Shown here one piece after another: positions 35,506 through 43,656 of a stretch of 64,000 nt of DNA. Below the pieces are notes generated by a model. The model was given only the letters and a program-made list of their open reading frames with translations, was not told the origin of the DNA and did no database searches. Source of the stretch: JADKIH01 sp031417395 (GTDB taxonomy: Bacteria > Bacteroidota > Bacteroidia > AKYH767-A > 2013-40CM-41-45). The stretch covers positions 1-64,000 of the forward strand of contig JANOVM010000050.1 of NCBI GenBank assembly GCA_031417395.1, given 5' to 3'. The position numbers and the translations under genes were made by a program. The first letter of the stretch is position 1, and each line of letters starts with the position of its first letter.

Positions 35506-37323
35506 TTATTTTTTTACCTTAAATAATTCAATTCTCATATTGTCTATATAAAGTGGAAAGTTAGATTTATTCCAAACATAAATTTTCATAATATCTTTTT
35601 CTCCCATGGTTGGGATTTTTACGCTGAAATTAATTTTTTCCCAGGAATCAGTGTTGATAAGCAGGCCAATAGGATAATTATCATAGCGAAAAATTTGTCC
35701 ATTGGGATATTCGAAACTTATTATTAGAGTTGCTTCGTTTTCTTCATCTATTTTTTTTGCCATTAAGGATACTTCGACATATGAAATGTCTTCGTTTTTT
35801 AGTTCTGAATAAGTTGATGCAAAGGTTGAACTATATTCGAGTTGTTTATCCAGTTTTAAGCTATGTCCACCTGAAAAATATTCAAACGTATTATAGGCAT
35901 TCTGTGCATCATTATCGAAATCATATTGTATAATTTTTTGAGAGATAATACTATCACGACTGATTGTTTCCTGCTTAGGAGGATAAGCTACGGCTTTCAG
36001 GTGTCGATCGCTTTTGAGAAACACTTTCCAGTACTTTTCTTTATTCATTTCATCGTAACTCAAAATATGTTTTTCATATTGATATGTTTGAAATAGACAA
36101 AAACCGGTTAAGGGTAGAAATAAAAAAACGATTAATATAATTTTATAACGCTTTTTCAAATTATTCAATCCAACAGCCATCGGAATAATTAATAAAGGAT
36201 AAAATTCAAGAACGGGACGAAGGCTAAAAGCTCCTCCATAACTCCAGCTGCTCCAAGAGGTAATCACCCAGATAAAAACAATAAAGCTGATAATATATCC
36301 TAAAGCGGCAAACATCGATTTTTTGAAATAAGGGATGATAAATAAGAATGCAATAAACATAATGGGTGTATAAATAAATAATCCTTTTCTGTAACTGAAT
36401 AACCCATCCCAAAAATGGGGATGTTTAAAGTCAAAACCTTCATCTGCATAGGGCCATTTAAAAAAATCGCCGCTTGTCAGGTAATAAATATAAGGTTGAA
36501 TAAAAACCAAAGCTGAATAAATAATTATTCCGAAAAGCATTGCTTTTTTATTCTTGAAAATTGTATTAAGTAAGATTAAGAAATTTTCAAAAGAGCCTGA
36601 TAGAAATGGGACACCAAGCACAATCATGACATTCACCGGTCTTATCAATGTAATAATTGCAAGAGCTGCCGCAGCACAAATTAATTGATGGGTTTTTTTC
36701 TGAATCTCATATGATTTTATGAAAAATAAGAAGGCGCTTACTGCTGCAAAGGAATAAATATGAGACATACTTGGTTCATAGAGTACATACCAGAAACTAT
36801 TTGTTGCAAAAACCAGTAGGAGCAAAACAACTCCGATCCATTTCTCTTTAGAGCCTAAAAGCAAAAGTAATTTTCTTAAATAAAGCAGTGCAACAAGCAA
36901 ATAAAAAATGGCAGCAGCAGCAACAGAGCTGAAGAAAATCATATTATATCCACTGGACCCATGCCCGGTTATTTTAGAAACAAACCAGGCTGTAAGAAAA
37001 AAAGGAGTTAAAAGTACAGCAACACCAACAAAATATTTATTGCCGGGCTGTCCGTTTGCCAGCAGTCTTTTCTGGGCTCTTCCAATACCGTAAATTGACG
37101 CTTCTGCTTCTACTATAAAATCGTATTGAAGATCCTGATAAATAAATATGGCAGGAAGATAAGCATAATATCCTTTGCCATCGGTTTCCACAATTGTCTT
37201 CCAACGTTCTTTGTCGCCATCGAACCAACGGATTTTAATCATGAAAAAAATAAGAATTACGCCTATGAATAAGATAATTCTTTTTGCGAAATATTTATTT
37301 TCCGATTCCCCGTTGATATTCAT
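35506..37323 (-). CDS. GT-C-like membrane protein with C-terminal jelly-roll domain
   Basis: The 605-residue protein has about ten to eleven transmembrane helices in residues 1-425. An acidic segment in the first outer loop (ETDGKGYYAYLPAIFIY) resembles the catalytic loop of GT-C glycosyltransferases, which use lipid-linked sugars in the periplasm. The last ~170 residues look like a beta-sandwich of the galactose-binding type (YFSGGHSLKLDK, then a strand series ending FPLYIDNMRIELF). I therefore infer envelope glycan transfer, without a specific acceptor. It lies upstream of mutY and divergent from a GT2 glycosyltransferase gene, so it belongs to the accessory genes set into the mutY-HU interval. 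Confidence 0.65.
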   Translation of the reverse strand: MNINGESENKYFAKRIILFIGVILIFFMIKIRWFDGDKERWKTIVETDGKGYYAYLPAIFIYQDLQYDFIVEAEASIYGIGRAQKRLLANGQPGNKYFVGVAVLLTPFFLTAWFVSKITGHGSSGYNMIFFSSVAAAAIFYLLVALLYLRKLLLLLGSKEKWIGVVLLLLVFATNSFWYVLYEPSMSHIYSFAAVSAFLFFIKSYEIQKKTHQLICAAAALAIITLIRPVNVMIVLGVPFLSGSFENFLILLNTIFKNKKAMLFGIIIYSALVFIQPYIYYLTSGDFFKWPYADEGFDFKHPHFWDGLFSYRKGLFIYTPIMFIAFLFIIPYFKKSMFAALGYIISFIVFIWVITSWSSWSYGGAFSLRPVLEFYPLLIIPMAVGLNNLKKRYKIILIVFLFLPLTGFCLFQTYQYEKHILSYDEMNKEKYWKVFLKSDRHLKAVAYPPKQETISRDSIISQKIIQYDFDNDAQNAYNTFEYFSGGHSLKLDKQLEYSSTFASTYSELKNEDISYVEVSLMAKKIDEENEATLIISFEYPNGQIFRYDNYPIGLLINTDSWEKINFSVKIPTMGEKDIMKIYVWNKSNFPLYIDNMRIELFKVKK

Positions 37324-37515
37324 TAAATCGATTTACTTGATAAGTTGATATTTATAAATTTTAAAGGATTTTTCAAATCAGTATATGTAAGGCATTTTTA
37401 TAAATGCACTCTCTCGTTTTTTACAAATATATCAATAATAAATAATTGCTAATGTATATGCTAAAATGTTTAATTAATAATTTCTATTTTGCAATTGATT
37501 ATTTTTCAAAGCCTC

Positions 37516-38436
37516 ATGGAAGAGAATGTTTTTATACTTATTGCCTGTTATAATGAAGGTGCTGCCATTATTCGCCTGTTAAAGGAAGCAGAGGCTGTTC
37601 TTAAAAATGATAATCAAAAAATTACCATAGTTGTTGTGGATGATGGTTCCTCCCACGAAACAGTGGAAATGCTTTCCTCTTTTCAATTCAACGACGATAA
37701 ACTGAACTTTAAACTTCTTTCTCTCGATTACAACAGCGGCCACCAGGCAGCGCTGGAGCAGGGAATACTATTTGCCGCTTCCTGCAATGCAAAACATGCA
37801 ATTATTATGGATGGCGATGGTGAAGATGATCCTGCTGTCATTCCCCAATTATTGCAATTCCGCTCTTACGATATAGTGCATGTAAGCAGAGGAAAGAGAG
37901 GAGAAGGATTTGTATTTCGAATAGGTTATGTGGTTTATAAATTGATATTCCGTCTGATTACAAAACAAAAAATGAATTACGGGAATTTTTGCATGATTAA
38001 TGCAAAAGTTATGTCCATCATTCAAAACCATTCTTTCATTCACCTTGCCGCTTTCTTATCCAAATTAAAACTGAATGCCGCTTCTGTTGTCTGCGACAGA
38101 AGAAAGCGATTCTCGGGAAAATCTAAAATGAGTCTTTCCGGTCTGGTACATCATGCTTTTCGTTCTTTCATAGAATATGCTGAAGAACTGGTCATGACCT
38201 TTCTGAGGCTGTCCATATTTCTTTTTATTTTGTTTTGCCTGACAATGACATATATATTATACCTTAAAATATATACTGATAAAGCCATTCTCGGCTGGAC
38301 AAGCACACTTGGAATCGGACTATTGACTTCTGCTTTGCTTTGCATTGGTTTCTTTACCATTGGAGTTTTGTTGTTGAATCAATCCCATCATCGTTCGCAA
38401 AACCCTCCAATTAAAAAATTTAAAATCATAAAATAA
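37516..38436 (+). CDS. GT2-family glycosyltransferase with two C-terminal helices
   Basis: The 306-residue protein starts with FILIACYNEGAAI and has the nucleotide-sugar features VVVDDGSS and IIMDGDGEDDP of a GT-A fold, inverting GT2 enzyme. Two hydrophobic segments follow (around 230-255 and 265-290), the layout of DPM1/GtrB-like transferases that load a sugar on undecaprenyl phosphate at the inner membrane. I start it at the ATG at 37516. It is divergent from the GT-C-like gene, which could use such a lipid-linked sugar, and is joined directly to a methyltransferase gene. Confidence 0.88.
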   Translation: MEENVFILIACYNEGAAIIRLLKEAEAVLKNDNQKITIVVVDDGSSHETVEMLSSFQFNDDKLNFKLLSLDYNSGHQAALEQGILFAASCNAKHAIIMDGDGEDDPAVIPQLLQFRSYDIVHVSRGKRGEGFVFRIGYVVYKLIFRLITKQKMNYGNFCMINAKVMSIIQNHSFIHLAAFLSKLKLNAASVVCDRRKRFSGKSKMSLSGLVHHAFRSFIEYAEELVMTFLRLSIFLFILFCLTMTYILYLKIYTDKAILGWTSTLGIGLLTSALLCIGFFTIGVLLLNQSHHRSQNPPIKKFKIIK

Positions 38437-39135
38437 ATGCAGGCTTCTTACCCCGGCGATAAAATCCTAAACCTCTTTTCCCGCTTTGCCAAAAACCGCA
38501 ACAACCAAATATTCAAACTGATTAATAAAAGCTTTGGCAGCTTTCCCGAGGTAAAAAAAATACTTGAGTTCGGTGCAGGGAAAGGAGAGTTCATTAATCG
38601 TTTTAAAAACGTTGAAGGATTGGAGACATTTGCATTGGAGAAAGATGCTTCTTACCGTCAAATACTTTCTGTAAAGCATACAACTGTTGAAATGTTAAAC
38701 GATATTTCCTTTAGCCCTGACTTTGTTTTTACTATTGATGTCCTTGAGCATATTGAAGAAGATGAAGTTGTATTAAAGCAATTGTTTAATAAATTAAAAA
38801 ATGGAGGCGGTTTATTTATTTACGTACCGGCACGTATGGAATTATATTCTGCTTTCGATAAGTCAATTGGTCATTTCAGGAGGTATTCCAAACCGGAACT
38901 CATAGAAAAGGTAAAACGAGCAGGATTTACTATTGAATATTGCCGGTATCATGAAATACTGGGCTATGTTGCTTCAGCAATCCATAATAAACTCTTTAGT
39001 ATAAAAGAACCAGGAGCTCTTTCACTTATAGTATATGACTATCTCTTTGTGCCTTTGACAACAATACTTGAAAAACTAATAAACCCTCCAATAGGGAAAA
39101 GCCTATATTTATTAGCAAAAGTTGAAAAAAAGTAA
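38437..39135 (+). CDS. Class I SAM-dependent methyltransferase
   Basis: The 232-residue protein has the Rossmann SAM-binding motif ILEFGAGKGEFINRF, an acidic residue near FALEKDAS, and DFVFTIDVLEHIEEDEVVL, the usual motif II region. It ends with a hydrophobic patch (about 190-215). Methyltransferase_11/23-type enzymes next to glycosyltransferases often modify sugars or lipid carriers, which is the inference here; the acceptor is unknown. Its ATG follows the GT2 stop codon without any gap, so the two are coupled. Confidence 0.85.
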   Translation: MQASYPGDKILNLFSRFAKNRNNQIFKLINKSFGSFPEVKKILEFGAGKGEFINRFKNVEGLETFALEKDASYRQILSVKHTTVEMLNDISFSPDFVFTIDVLEHIEEDEVVLKQLFNKLKNGGGLFIYVPARMELYSAFDKSIGHFRRYSKPELIEKVKRAGFTIEYCRYHEILGYVASAIHNKLFSIKEPGALSLIVYDYLFVPLTTILEKLINPPIGKSLYLLAKVEKK

Positions 39136-39261
39136 GTGCGTTTTTGTTTAATTTTATTTTCAAAAGCTTGTTTTTAGAATAAAAAGGACTTGTTAGCAAG
39201 TTTTCTAAGTGCTTTCTATAAAAAATTGGTTTTTAAGTTTTTCTATTCCATTCTAAACCAT

Positions 39262-39269
39262 TATCTTTG
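39262..39269 (+). promoter_or_regulatory. -7 promoter element before the HU gene
   Basis: TATCTTTG is a perfect TAnnTTTG and lies 37 bases before the HU start codon. The -33 region holds only a T run, so the match is partial. Confidence 0.5.
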
Positions 39270-39306
39270 CGCCCCGCTAAACATCAAAACATTAATATTC
39301 AATAAC

Positions 39307-39621
39307 ATGACTAAAGCAGAACTTGTAGCTGAAATCAGTACGAAAACAGGCATAGAAAAGACAGTTGCATTACAAGTAGTAGAAGCAACTATGAAAGTTA
39401 TTAAAAACACCATGTCAGATGGTGAGAACGTTTATTTACGTGGTTTTGGCTCCTTTATCGTAAAAAGAAGAGCGCAAAAACTCGGAAGAATAATTTCAAA
39501 AAATACTACAATCATTATTCCTGAACATAATATCCCTGCCTTTAAACCGGCAAAGACCTTTGCAAATAAAGTGAAGAATGCAAAGATCAAAAAGAACCAG
39601 ACTTCAGAAGCGATAGACTAA
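39307..39621 (+). CDS. HU/IHF-family DNA-bending protein
   Basis: The 104-residue protein has the HU fold: MTKAELVAEISTKTGIEK, the helix-rich dimer core, GFGSFIVKRRAQKLGRI and the DNA-binding arm ending IPAFKPAKTF. A lysine-rich tail of about ten residues is added. It bends DNA as a dimer. I start it at the ATG at 39307; the longer frame adds 39 residues that do not match the family and covers the promoter. It is followed after three bases by the TPR gene and then the tiny basic protein and RNase G, a familiar Bacteroidota order. Confidence 0.93.
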   Translation: MTKAELVAEISTKTGIEKTVALQVVEATMKVIKNTMSDGENVYLRGFGSFIVKRRAQKLGRIISKNTTIIIPEHNIPAFKPAKTFANKVKNAKIKKNQTSEAID

Positions 39622-39624
39622 TCG

Positions 39625-40440
39625 ATGCGGACAAGCAGCAAACAATTATTGCTGGTAGCCGGTGCGGTTGTATTGACAGTAGCGCTTTATTTTGCTCCGC
39701 AGAAAGTTGAAAAAGAAAAGGAGAATGAGAAAATCAACAATCCCTTTTCATTTGAAACTATTCTTGCAGATTCAAAAAGTGGTTTGAAAAGACAGGAAGT
39801 TGAAAAAATCAATGTTGTTGAGGCAGCTTATTTAAAAGATACGTCGTCGCTCATTTTGATTGATTCATTAGGTAAAATGTGGGACAAATTAAATAGTCCC
39901 CAGGTTGCCGCCCGGTATTTTGAAATTCTGGCGGAAAAGAAAGCCGATGAGAAGAGCTGGATAAATGCAGCGTATCGGTATTTCGATGCTTTCAGGCTCA
40001 TCAATGATTCATCGTTCAGGAAAATGTATGTTGAGAAGGCGATCTCAGCATATCAAAAGGTATTGGAGATCAATCCGGAGAATCTCGATGCAAAAACAGA
40101 TCTTGGTATTTGTTATGCGGAAGGAACATCTTCACCCATGCAGGGCATTATGATGCTTCGCGAGGTTGTCCAAAAAAATCCAAGGCATGAAATGGCCCTA
40201 TTCAATCTTGGAGTTTTATCCATTAAATCGGGCCAGTATGAAAAAGCAGTTGAAAGATTTGAAAAAGTCGTTGAAGTAAATCCGAAAAACAAAGAAGCAA
40301 GATTTCTTCTCGGCCGAACGTATATGATGATGGGAAAATCAGATCTTGCACTAAAAAATTTAGAAGTTATACGGGAATCGAACGATACCGAATTTAATAC
40401 AGAAGTAAATAATTTAATAAACCAGATTAATAACCATTAA
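39625..40440 (+). CDS. Membrane-anchored TPR protein
   Basis: The 271-residue product has one N-terminal hydrophobic segment (about 6-24) and three to four TPR units in its C-terminal half. Two adjacent ones are clear: AISAYQKVLEINPENLDAKTD starts one and AVERFEKVVEVNPKNKEARF another. It is an inner-membrane-anchored periplasmic or cytoplasmic scaffold; the partner is unknown. It lies between the HU gene and a small basic protein gene and is probably cotranscribed with the HU gene. Confidence 0.85.
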   Translation: MRTSSKQLLLVAGAVVLTVALYFAPQKVEKEKENEKINNPFSFETILADSKSGLKRQEVEKINVVEAAYLKDTSSLILIDSLGKMWDKLNSPQVAARYFEILAEKKADEKSWINAAYRYFDAFRLINDSSFRKMYVEKAISAYQKVLEINPENLDAKTDLGICYAEGTSSPMQGIMMLREVVQKNPRHEMALFNLGVLSIKSGQYEKAVERFEKVVEVNPKNKEARFLLGRTYMMMGKSDLALKNLEVIRESNDTEFNTEVNNLINQINNH

Positions 40441-40451
40441 ACTCTCAGCTC

Positions 40452-40547
40452 ATGCCAAGTGGTAAAAAAAGAAAAAGACACAAGATGGCTACGCATAAGC
40501 GTAAGAAACGTCTTAGAAAAAACAGACATAAGAAGAAGAGCAGATAA
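40452..40547 (+). CDS. 31-residue basic protein, AURKAIP1/COX24-like (probable ribosomal protein)
   Basis: ATG at 40452 opens a 31-codon frame ending TAA at 40545. The product is about half Lys and Arg: MPSGKKRKRHKM, then a Thr-His-rich basic run ending KKKSR. The KRKRHKM.THKRKKRLRKNR plan resembles the AURKAIP1/COX24 domain shared by mitochondrial mS38 and the tiny bacterial ribosomal protein bS22. A very similar short frame occurs between HU/TPR and RNase G genes in other Bacteroidota as I remember it. I infer that it binds rRNA. The gene starts 11 bases after the TPR stop and is shorter than common gene-finding cut-offs. Confidence 0.75.
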   Translation: MPSGKKRKRHKMATHKRKKRLRKNRHKKKSR

Positions 40548-40555
40548 TCTTTTTT

Positions 40556-40602
40556 ATATTCATTATCCGATTTTTGATATTTTAAAAACGGATAATGAAT
40601 AT
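40556..40602 (+). terminator. Perfect 14-bp inverted repeat after the tiny basic gene
   Basis: ATATTCATTATCCG at 40556-40569 and its exact complement at 40589-40602 enclose a 19-base AT-rich loop. It starts nine bases after the stop codon. The T run (TTTTAT) after it is weak, so termination or mRNA stabilisation are both possible. Confidence 0.6.
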
Positions 40603-40777
40603 ATTTTATCTGATCCTGCATTAATTTACGTTGGCTTTTCGGAAAATTTCGTGGCATTCGATGCGTCGCCTGCCGGCCATTTCCGACGTTTTATATAGAT
40701 AGGATTCTTTGAAGTCCGTTTAGTATTTTTCTCAACACCGCCTGTCGGTTTGCTGTGGGTTTGTAAACAATTTTTAA

Positions 40778-42343
40778 TTGAACAACGAACTTGTAATTAA
40801 CTCCACACCAGAGGAAGTTAATATTGCTCTTATCGAGGATAAACATCTCGTAGAGCTAAACAGTGAAAAAAAAGATCAGCGTTTTCAGGTCGGAGATATT
40901 TATCTCGGTCGTGTAAAGAAGCTGATCCCCGGCTTGAATGCCGCTTTCGTAGACGTAGGTCACGAGAAGGATGCTTTTTTGCATTATCTCGACCTTGGAC
41001 CTCAGGTACAATCACTCCTCAAATTAATCAGACTTACTACTACCGATAAAAAGCCTGATCCCATGCTCACCGATTTTCAAGTTGAGAAGGATATTGATAA
41101 AGGTGGTAAGATCAACAACGTTTTATCTACCAATCAATGGGTCCTTGTGCAGGTTGCCAAGGAGCCTATTTCATCCAAAGGCCCAAGGATAACTTCTGAG
41201 ATTTCTTTGGCAGGTCGCTTTGTTGTAATGGTTCCTTTTTCTGACCATGTTTCTATTTCGCAGAAAATAAAAAGTGCTGAGGAAAGACAGCGTTTAAAAC
41301 GACTGGCTTTAAGTATAAAACCCAAAGGATTCGGTCTAATCGTCCGGACGGTTGCTGATGGTAAAAAGGTTGCAGAACTTGATAAAGACATCCAGGATCT
41401 TGTTTCAAAATGGAAGACAGCTTTTGCTATGCTCAAAACAGCTAAGCCGCCTCAAAAAATACTGGGCGAATTAAACCGCACTTCAACCATTCTTCGTGAC
41501 TTGCTGAATCCAAACTTTAATGCAATACACGTAAACGATTCTGCACTGGCCGATGAGATAAAAAGCTATATAAGCGGCATAGCCCCTGAGCAAACAGAGA
41601 TTGTAAAACTCTATAAAGGCAAGCAGCCTATTTTCGAGCACTTTGGTATCGATAAACAGATTAAAGCAAGCTTTGGTAAAACAGTGACTATGTCCAACGG
41701 TGCTTATCTCATTGTTGAACATACGGAAGCCATGCATGTTATTGATGTGAACAGTGGTGGCCGTACAAAGGGCGATGGAGATTCTTCTCAGGAAAATAAT
41801 GCTCTCCAGGTAAATCTCGATTCAGCAACGGAAATTGCGCGACAACTTCGCTTGCGCGATATGGGAGGCATTATTGTCGTTGACTTCATCGATATGCACA
41901 ATCCGCAAAACAGAAAGGTGCTATACGAAAAACTAAAAACGGAAATGAAGCGCGATCGCGCTAAGCATACAATTCTTCCTCCCAGTAAATTCGGACTGGT
42001 TCAGCTTACGCGCCAAAGGGTGCGTCCGGAAACAAATATTACTACTGTTGAAAAATGTCCTGCTTGCGACGGTACCGGCGAAATTAAAGCAAGTATCCTG
42101 CTTGTTGACGATATAGAAAACAATCTTCGATATTTTATCAGCGAACAGAATGAAAAAGAATTGTCTGTTTCAGTTCACCCGTATCTCGAAGCTTTTTTGA
42201 ACAAGGGCGATTTATTCACAGCCTCTATTGTCAAGAAATGGAAAAAGAAATACAAAGCGAAATTAAAAGTAATTGCAAACAATAATTATCATCTAATGGA
42301 ATACCATTTTTTCAATAAAGCAGATGAAGAAATTAAAATTTAA
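40778..42343 (+). CDS. rng: Ribonuclease G/E
   Basis: The 521-residue endoribonuclease trims rRNA 5' ends and degrades mRNA. Residues 35-130 form an S1 domain (VGDIYLGRVKKLIPGLNAAF) and the RNase H-like and DNase-like core follows. Catalytic acids are in HVIDVNSGGRTKG and IIVVDFIDM, and KCPACDGTGEI is the zinc-link with two Cys that joins subunits. There is no long E. coli-style scaffold tail, so it is the RNase G length class. The start is TTG (40778), which gives the family N-terminus NNELVINSTPEEV. Confidence 0.94.
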   Translation: MNNELVINSTPEEVNIALIEDKHLVELNSEKKDQRFQVGDIYLGRVKKLIPGLNAAFVDVGHEKDAFLHYLDLGPQVQSLLKLIRLTTTDKKPDPMLTDFQVEKDIDKGGKINNVLSTNQWVLVQVAKEPISSKGPRITSEISLAGRFVVMVPFSDHVSISQKIKSAEERQRLKRLALSIKPKGFGLIVRTVADGKKVAELDKDIQDLVSKWKTAFAMLKTAKPPQKILGELNRTSTILRDLLNPNFNAIHVNDSALADEIKSYISGIAPEQTEIVKLYKGKQPIFEHFGIDKQIKASFGKTVTMSNGAYLIVEHTEAMHVIDVNSGGRTKGDGDSSQENNALQVNLDSATEIARQLRLRDMGGIIVVDFIDMHNPQNRKVLYEKLKTEMKRDRAKHTILPPSKFGLVQLTRQRVRPETNITTVEKCPACDGTGEIKASILLVDDIENNLRYFISEQNEKELSVSVHPYLEAFLNKGDLFTASIVKKWKKKYKAKLKVIANNNYHLMEYHFFNKADEEIKI

Positions 42344-42426
42344 AAAGCTCTTTTTTGTTATTTTTTTAAGTAAAAAACTTTGTTAGATTTGTCCATAAAT
42401 TAATCAGCTTTTAAATTCTTAAACAC

Positions 42427-42990
42427 ATGCGTATACTTAAAAAAATCTTTATGATTCTTGCTGTCATTATTCTTTTGATAGCTGCTGTAGGTTTGTTGTT
42501 CTTTCCTTCTCATGCTCACGTCGAGAGAAGCGCCATTGTGCAAAAGCAACATTCAATTGTATTCAATTATCTGCAGGATATTCAAAACTGGAATAAATGG
42601 TCACCTTGGTATCAACTTGATCCCAATGCAAAATATACTTTTGAAGGTCCGGCCAGTGGTCCCGGTGCAACATTAAAGTGGGCAAGTGATAAAAAGGGCG
42701 TAGGAAATGGAAGCCTTACCTATAAAGAAGTTAAGCCTGATTCTGTTATTCGCATTGACCTTAACTTCATGGAAAATGGAACGGCTCAGTCTTCTTTCAT
42801 TCTTTCACCCGAGGGCGATGGAACCAGAGTAATCTGGAACTTTGATGTTGATGCAGGTTTTAATCCATTAGGACGAATTATGGGAAGTTTCATGGATAGC
42901 TTTCTTGGAAAAGATTATGAAAAAGGTCTAAGCAATATTAAAATGCAGGTCGAAGCAATTCAGTTACCGGCAGAGATACAAGCACAATAA
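42427..42990 (+). CDS. SRPBCC-fold protein (polyketide cyclase-like)
   Basis: The 187-residue product has an N-terminal hydrophobic helix (about 5-26) and then a START-like SRPBCC domain beginning HAHVERSAIVQKQ, with WNKWSPWYQLDPN and TYKEVKPDSVIRIDL typical of the polyketide cyclase 2 family. It ends with a helix EKGLSNIKMQVEAIQ. These bind hydrophobic ligands, but the ligand is not known. It is membrane-anchored and monocistronic, ended by the following hairpin. Confidence 0.85.
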   Translation: MRILKKIFMILAVIILLIAAVGLLFFPSHAHVERSAIVQKQHSIVFNYLQDIQNWNKWSPWYQLDPNAKYTFEGPASGPGATLKWASDKKGVGNGSLTYKEVKPDSVIRIDLNFMENGTAQSSFILSPEGDGTRVIWNFDVDAGFNPLGRIMGSFMDSFLGKDYEKGLSNIKMQVEAIQLPAEIQAQ

Positions 42991-43036
42991 TAATGTGCAG
43001 GGTAAAATAATTTCCTGATTACGAATTCTAAATGTT

Positions 43037-43070
43037 TAAGAATCCCTTGTATCTTTACAAGGGATTCTTA
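43037..43070 (+). terminator. Perfect hairpin between the SRPBCC gene and recX
   Basis: A 15-bp stem without mismatch (43037-43051 with 43056-43070) and a four-base loop, TCTT. The tail is ATTTAT and not a long T run, so efficiency is uncertain. Confidence 0.75.
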
Positions 43071-43101
43071 ATTTATAAATATGTTAAATAATTTTTAAAG
43101 C

Positions 43102-43578
43102 ATGCCTAAAATAATCCCCACACCTGACAAAGCCCTCAAGAAAGCAGAGAGTTATTGTGCCTACCAGGAACGCAGTCAGCAGGAGGTAAGGGATAAAGTG
43201 TATTCGTGGGGATTGCATAAAAAGGAAGTGGAGGAAATTATTTCCACATTAATTTCCACCGGATATCTGAAAGAAGAACGTTTTGCTTCAGCATTTGCCG
43301 GAGGAAAATTCAGGATTAAAAAGTGGGGAAAAAAGAAAATCAGACTTGCTTTACAAAACAAACAGGTTTCAGAACCTTTGATCCGTAAAGCACTTGCTGA
43401 AATTGATGAAAAGGATTATAAAAAAACACTTAAAGAAGTCATAGCAAGCCGTTCAAAACAGATAAAGGAAAAAAATGTTCTGAAAAGAAAATACAAGATA
43501 GCTTCTTACGCTATTTCCAGGGGCTTTGAACCGGAGAAGGTTTGGGAGGCTATTGGGCATATGGAAGAAACAGAATAA
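43102..43578 (+). CDS. recX: Regulatory protein RecX
   Basis: The 158-residue all-helical protein modulates RecA filaments. It has the usual three-helix repeats: ALKKAESYCAYQERSQQEV, then ISTLISTGYLKEERFASAF and WGKKKIRLALQNKQVSEPLIR. No recA gene is nearby. It is a single gene between the SRPBCC gene and prfB. Confidence 0.93.
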   Translation: MPKIIPTPDKALKKAESYCAYQERSQQEVRDKVYSWGLHKKEVEEIISTLISTGYLKEERFASAFAGGKFRIKKWGKKKIRLALQNKQVSEPLIRKALAEIDEKDYKKTLKEVIASRSKQIKEKNVLKRKYKIASYAISRGFEPEKVWEAIGHMEETE

Positions 43579-43619
43579 CATTTATCAAGTTTTTACCTGA
43601 ATTATATTGTAAATCAATT

Positions 43620-43650
43620 TTTGATTTAGCTCTTAATTAATTTATCTTCG
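43620..43650 (+). promoter_or_regulatory. Bacteroidota promoter for prfB
   Basis: TTTG at 43620-43623, 19 bases, then TATCTTCG at 43643-43650 (one mismatch to TAnnTTTG). The prfB ATG is only six bases further, so the mRNA is probably leaderless or nearly so. Confidence 0.65.
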
Positions 43651-43656
43651 CAGCCT

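Noticed and set aside
39190..39306. Longer N-terminus for the HU protein
   Set aside because: The added 39 residues do not match HU and the region holds the TAnnTTTG promoter element.
40459..40698. Longer plus-strand frame overlapping the tiny basic protein gene
   Set aside because: It is in another frame, its product looks random after the basic part, and the 31-codon frame has the conserved composition.
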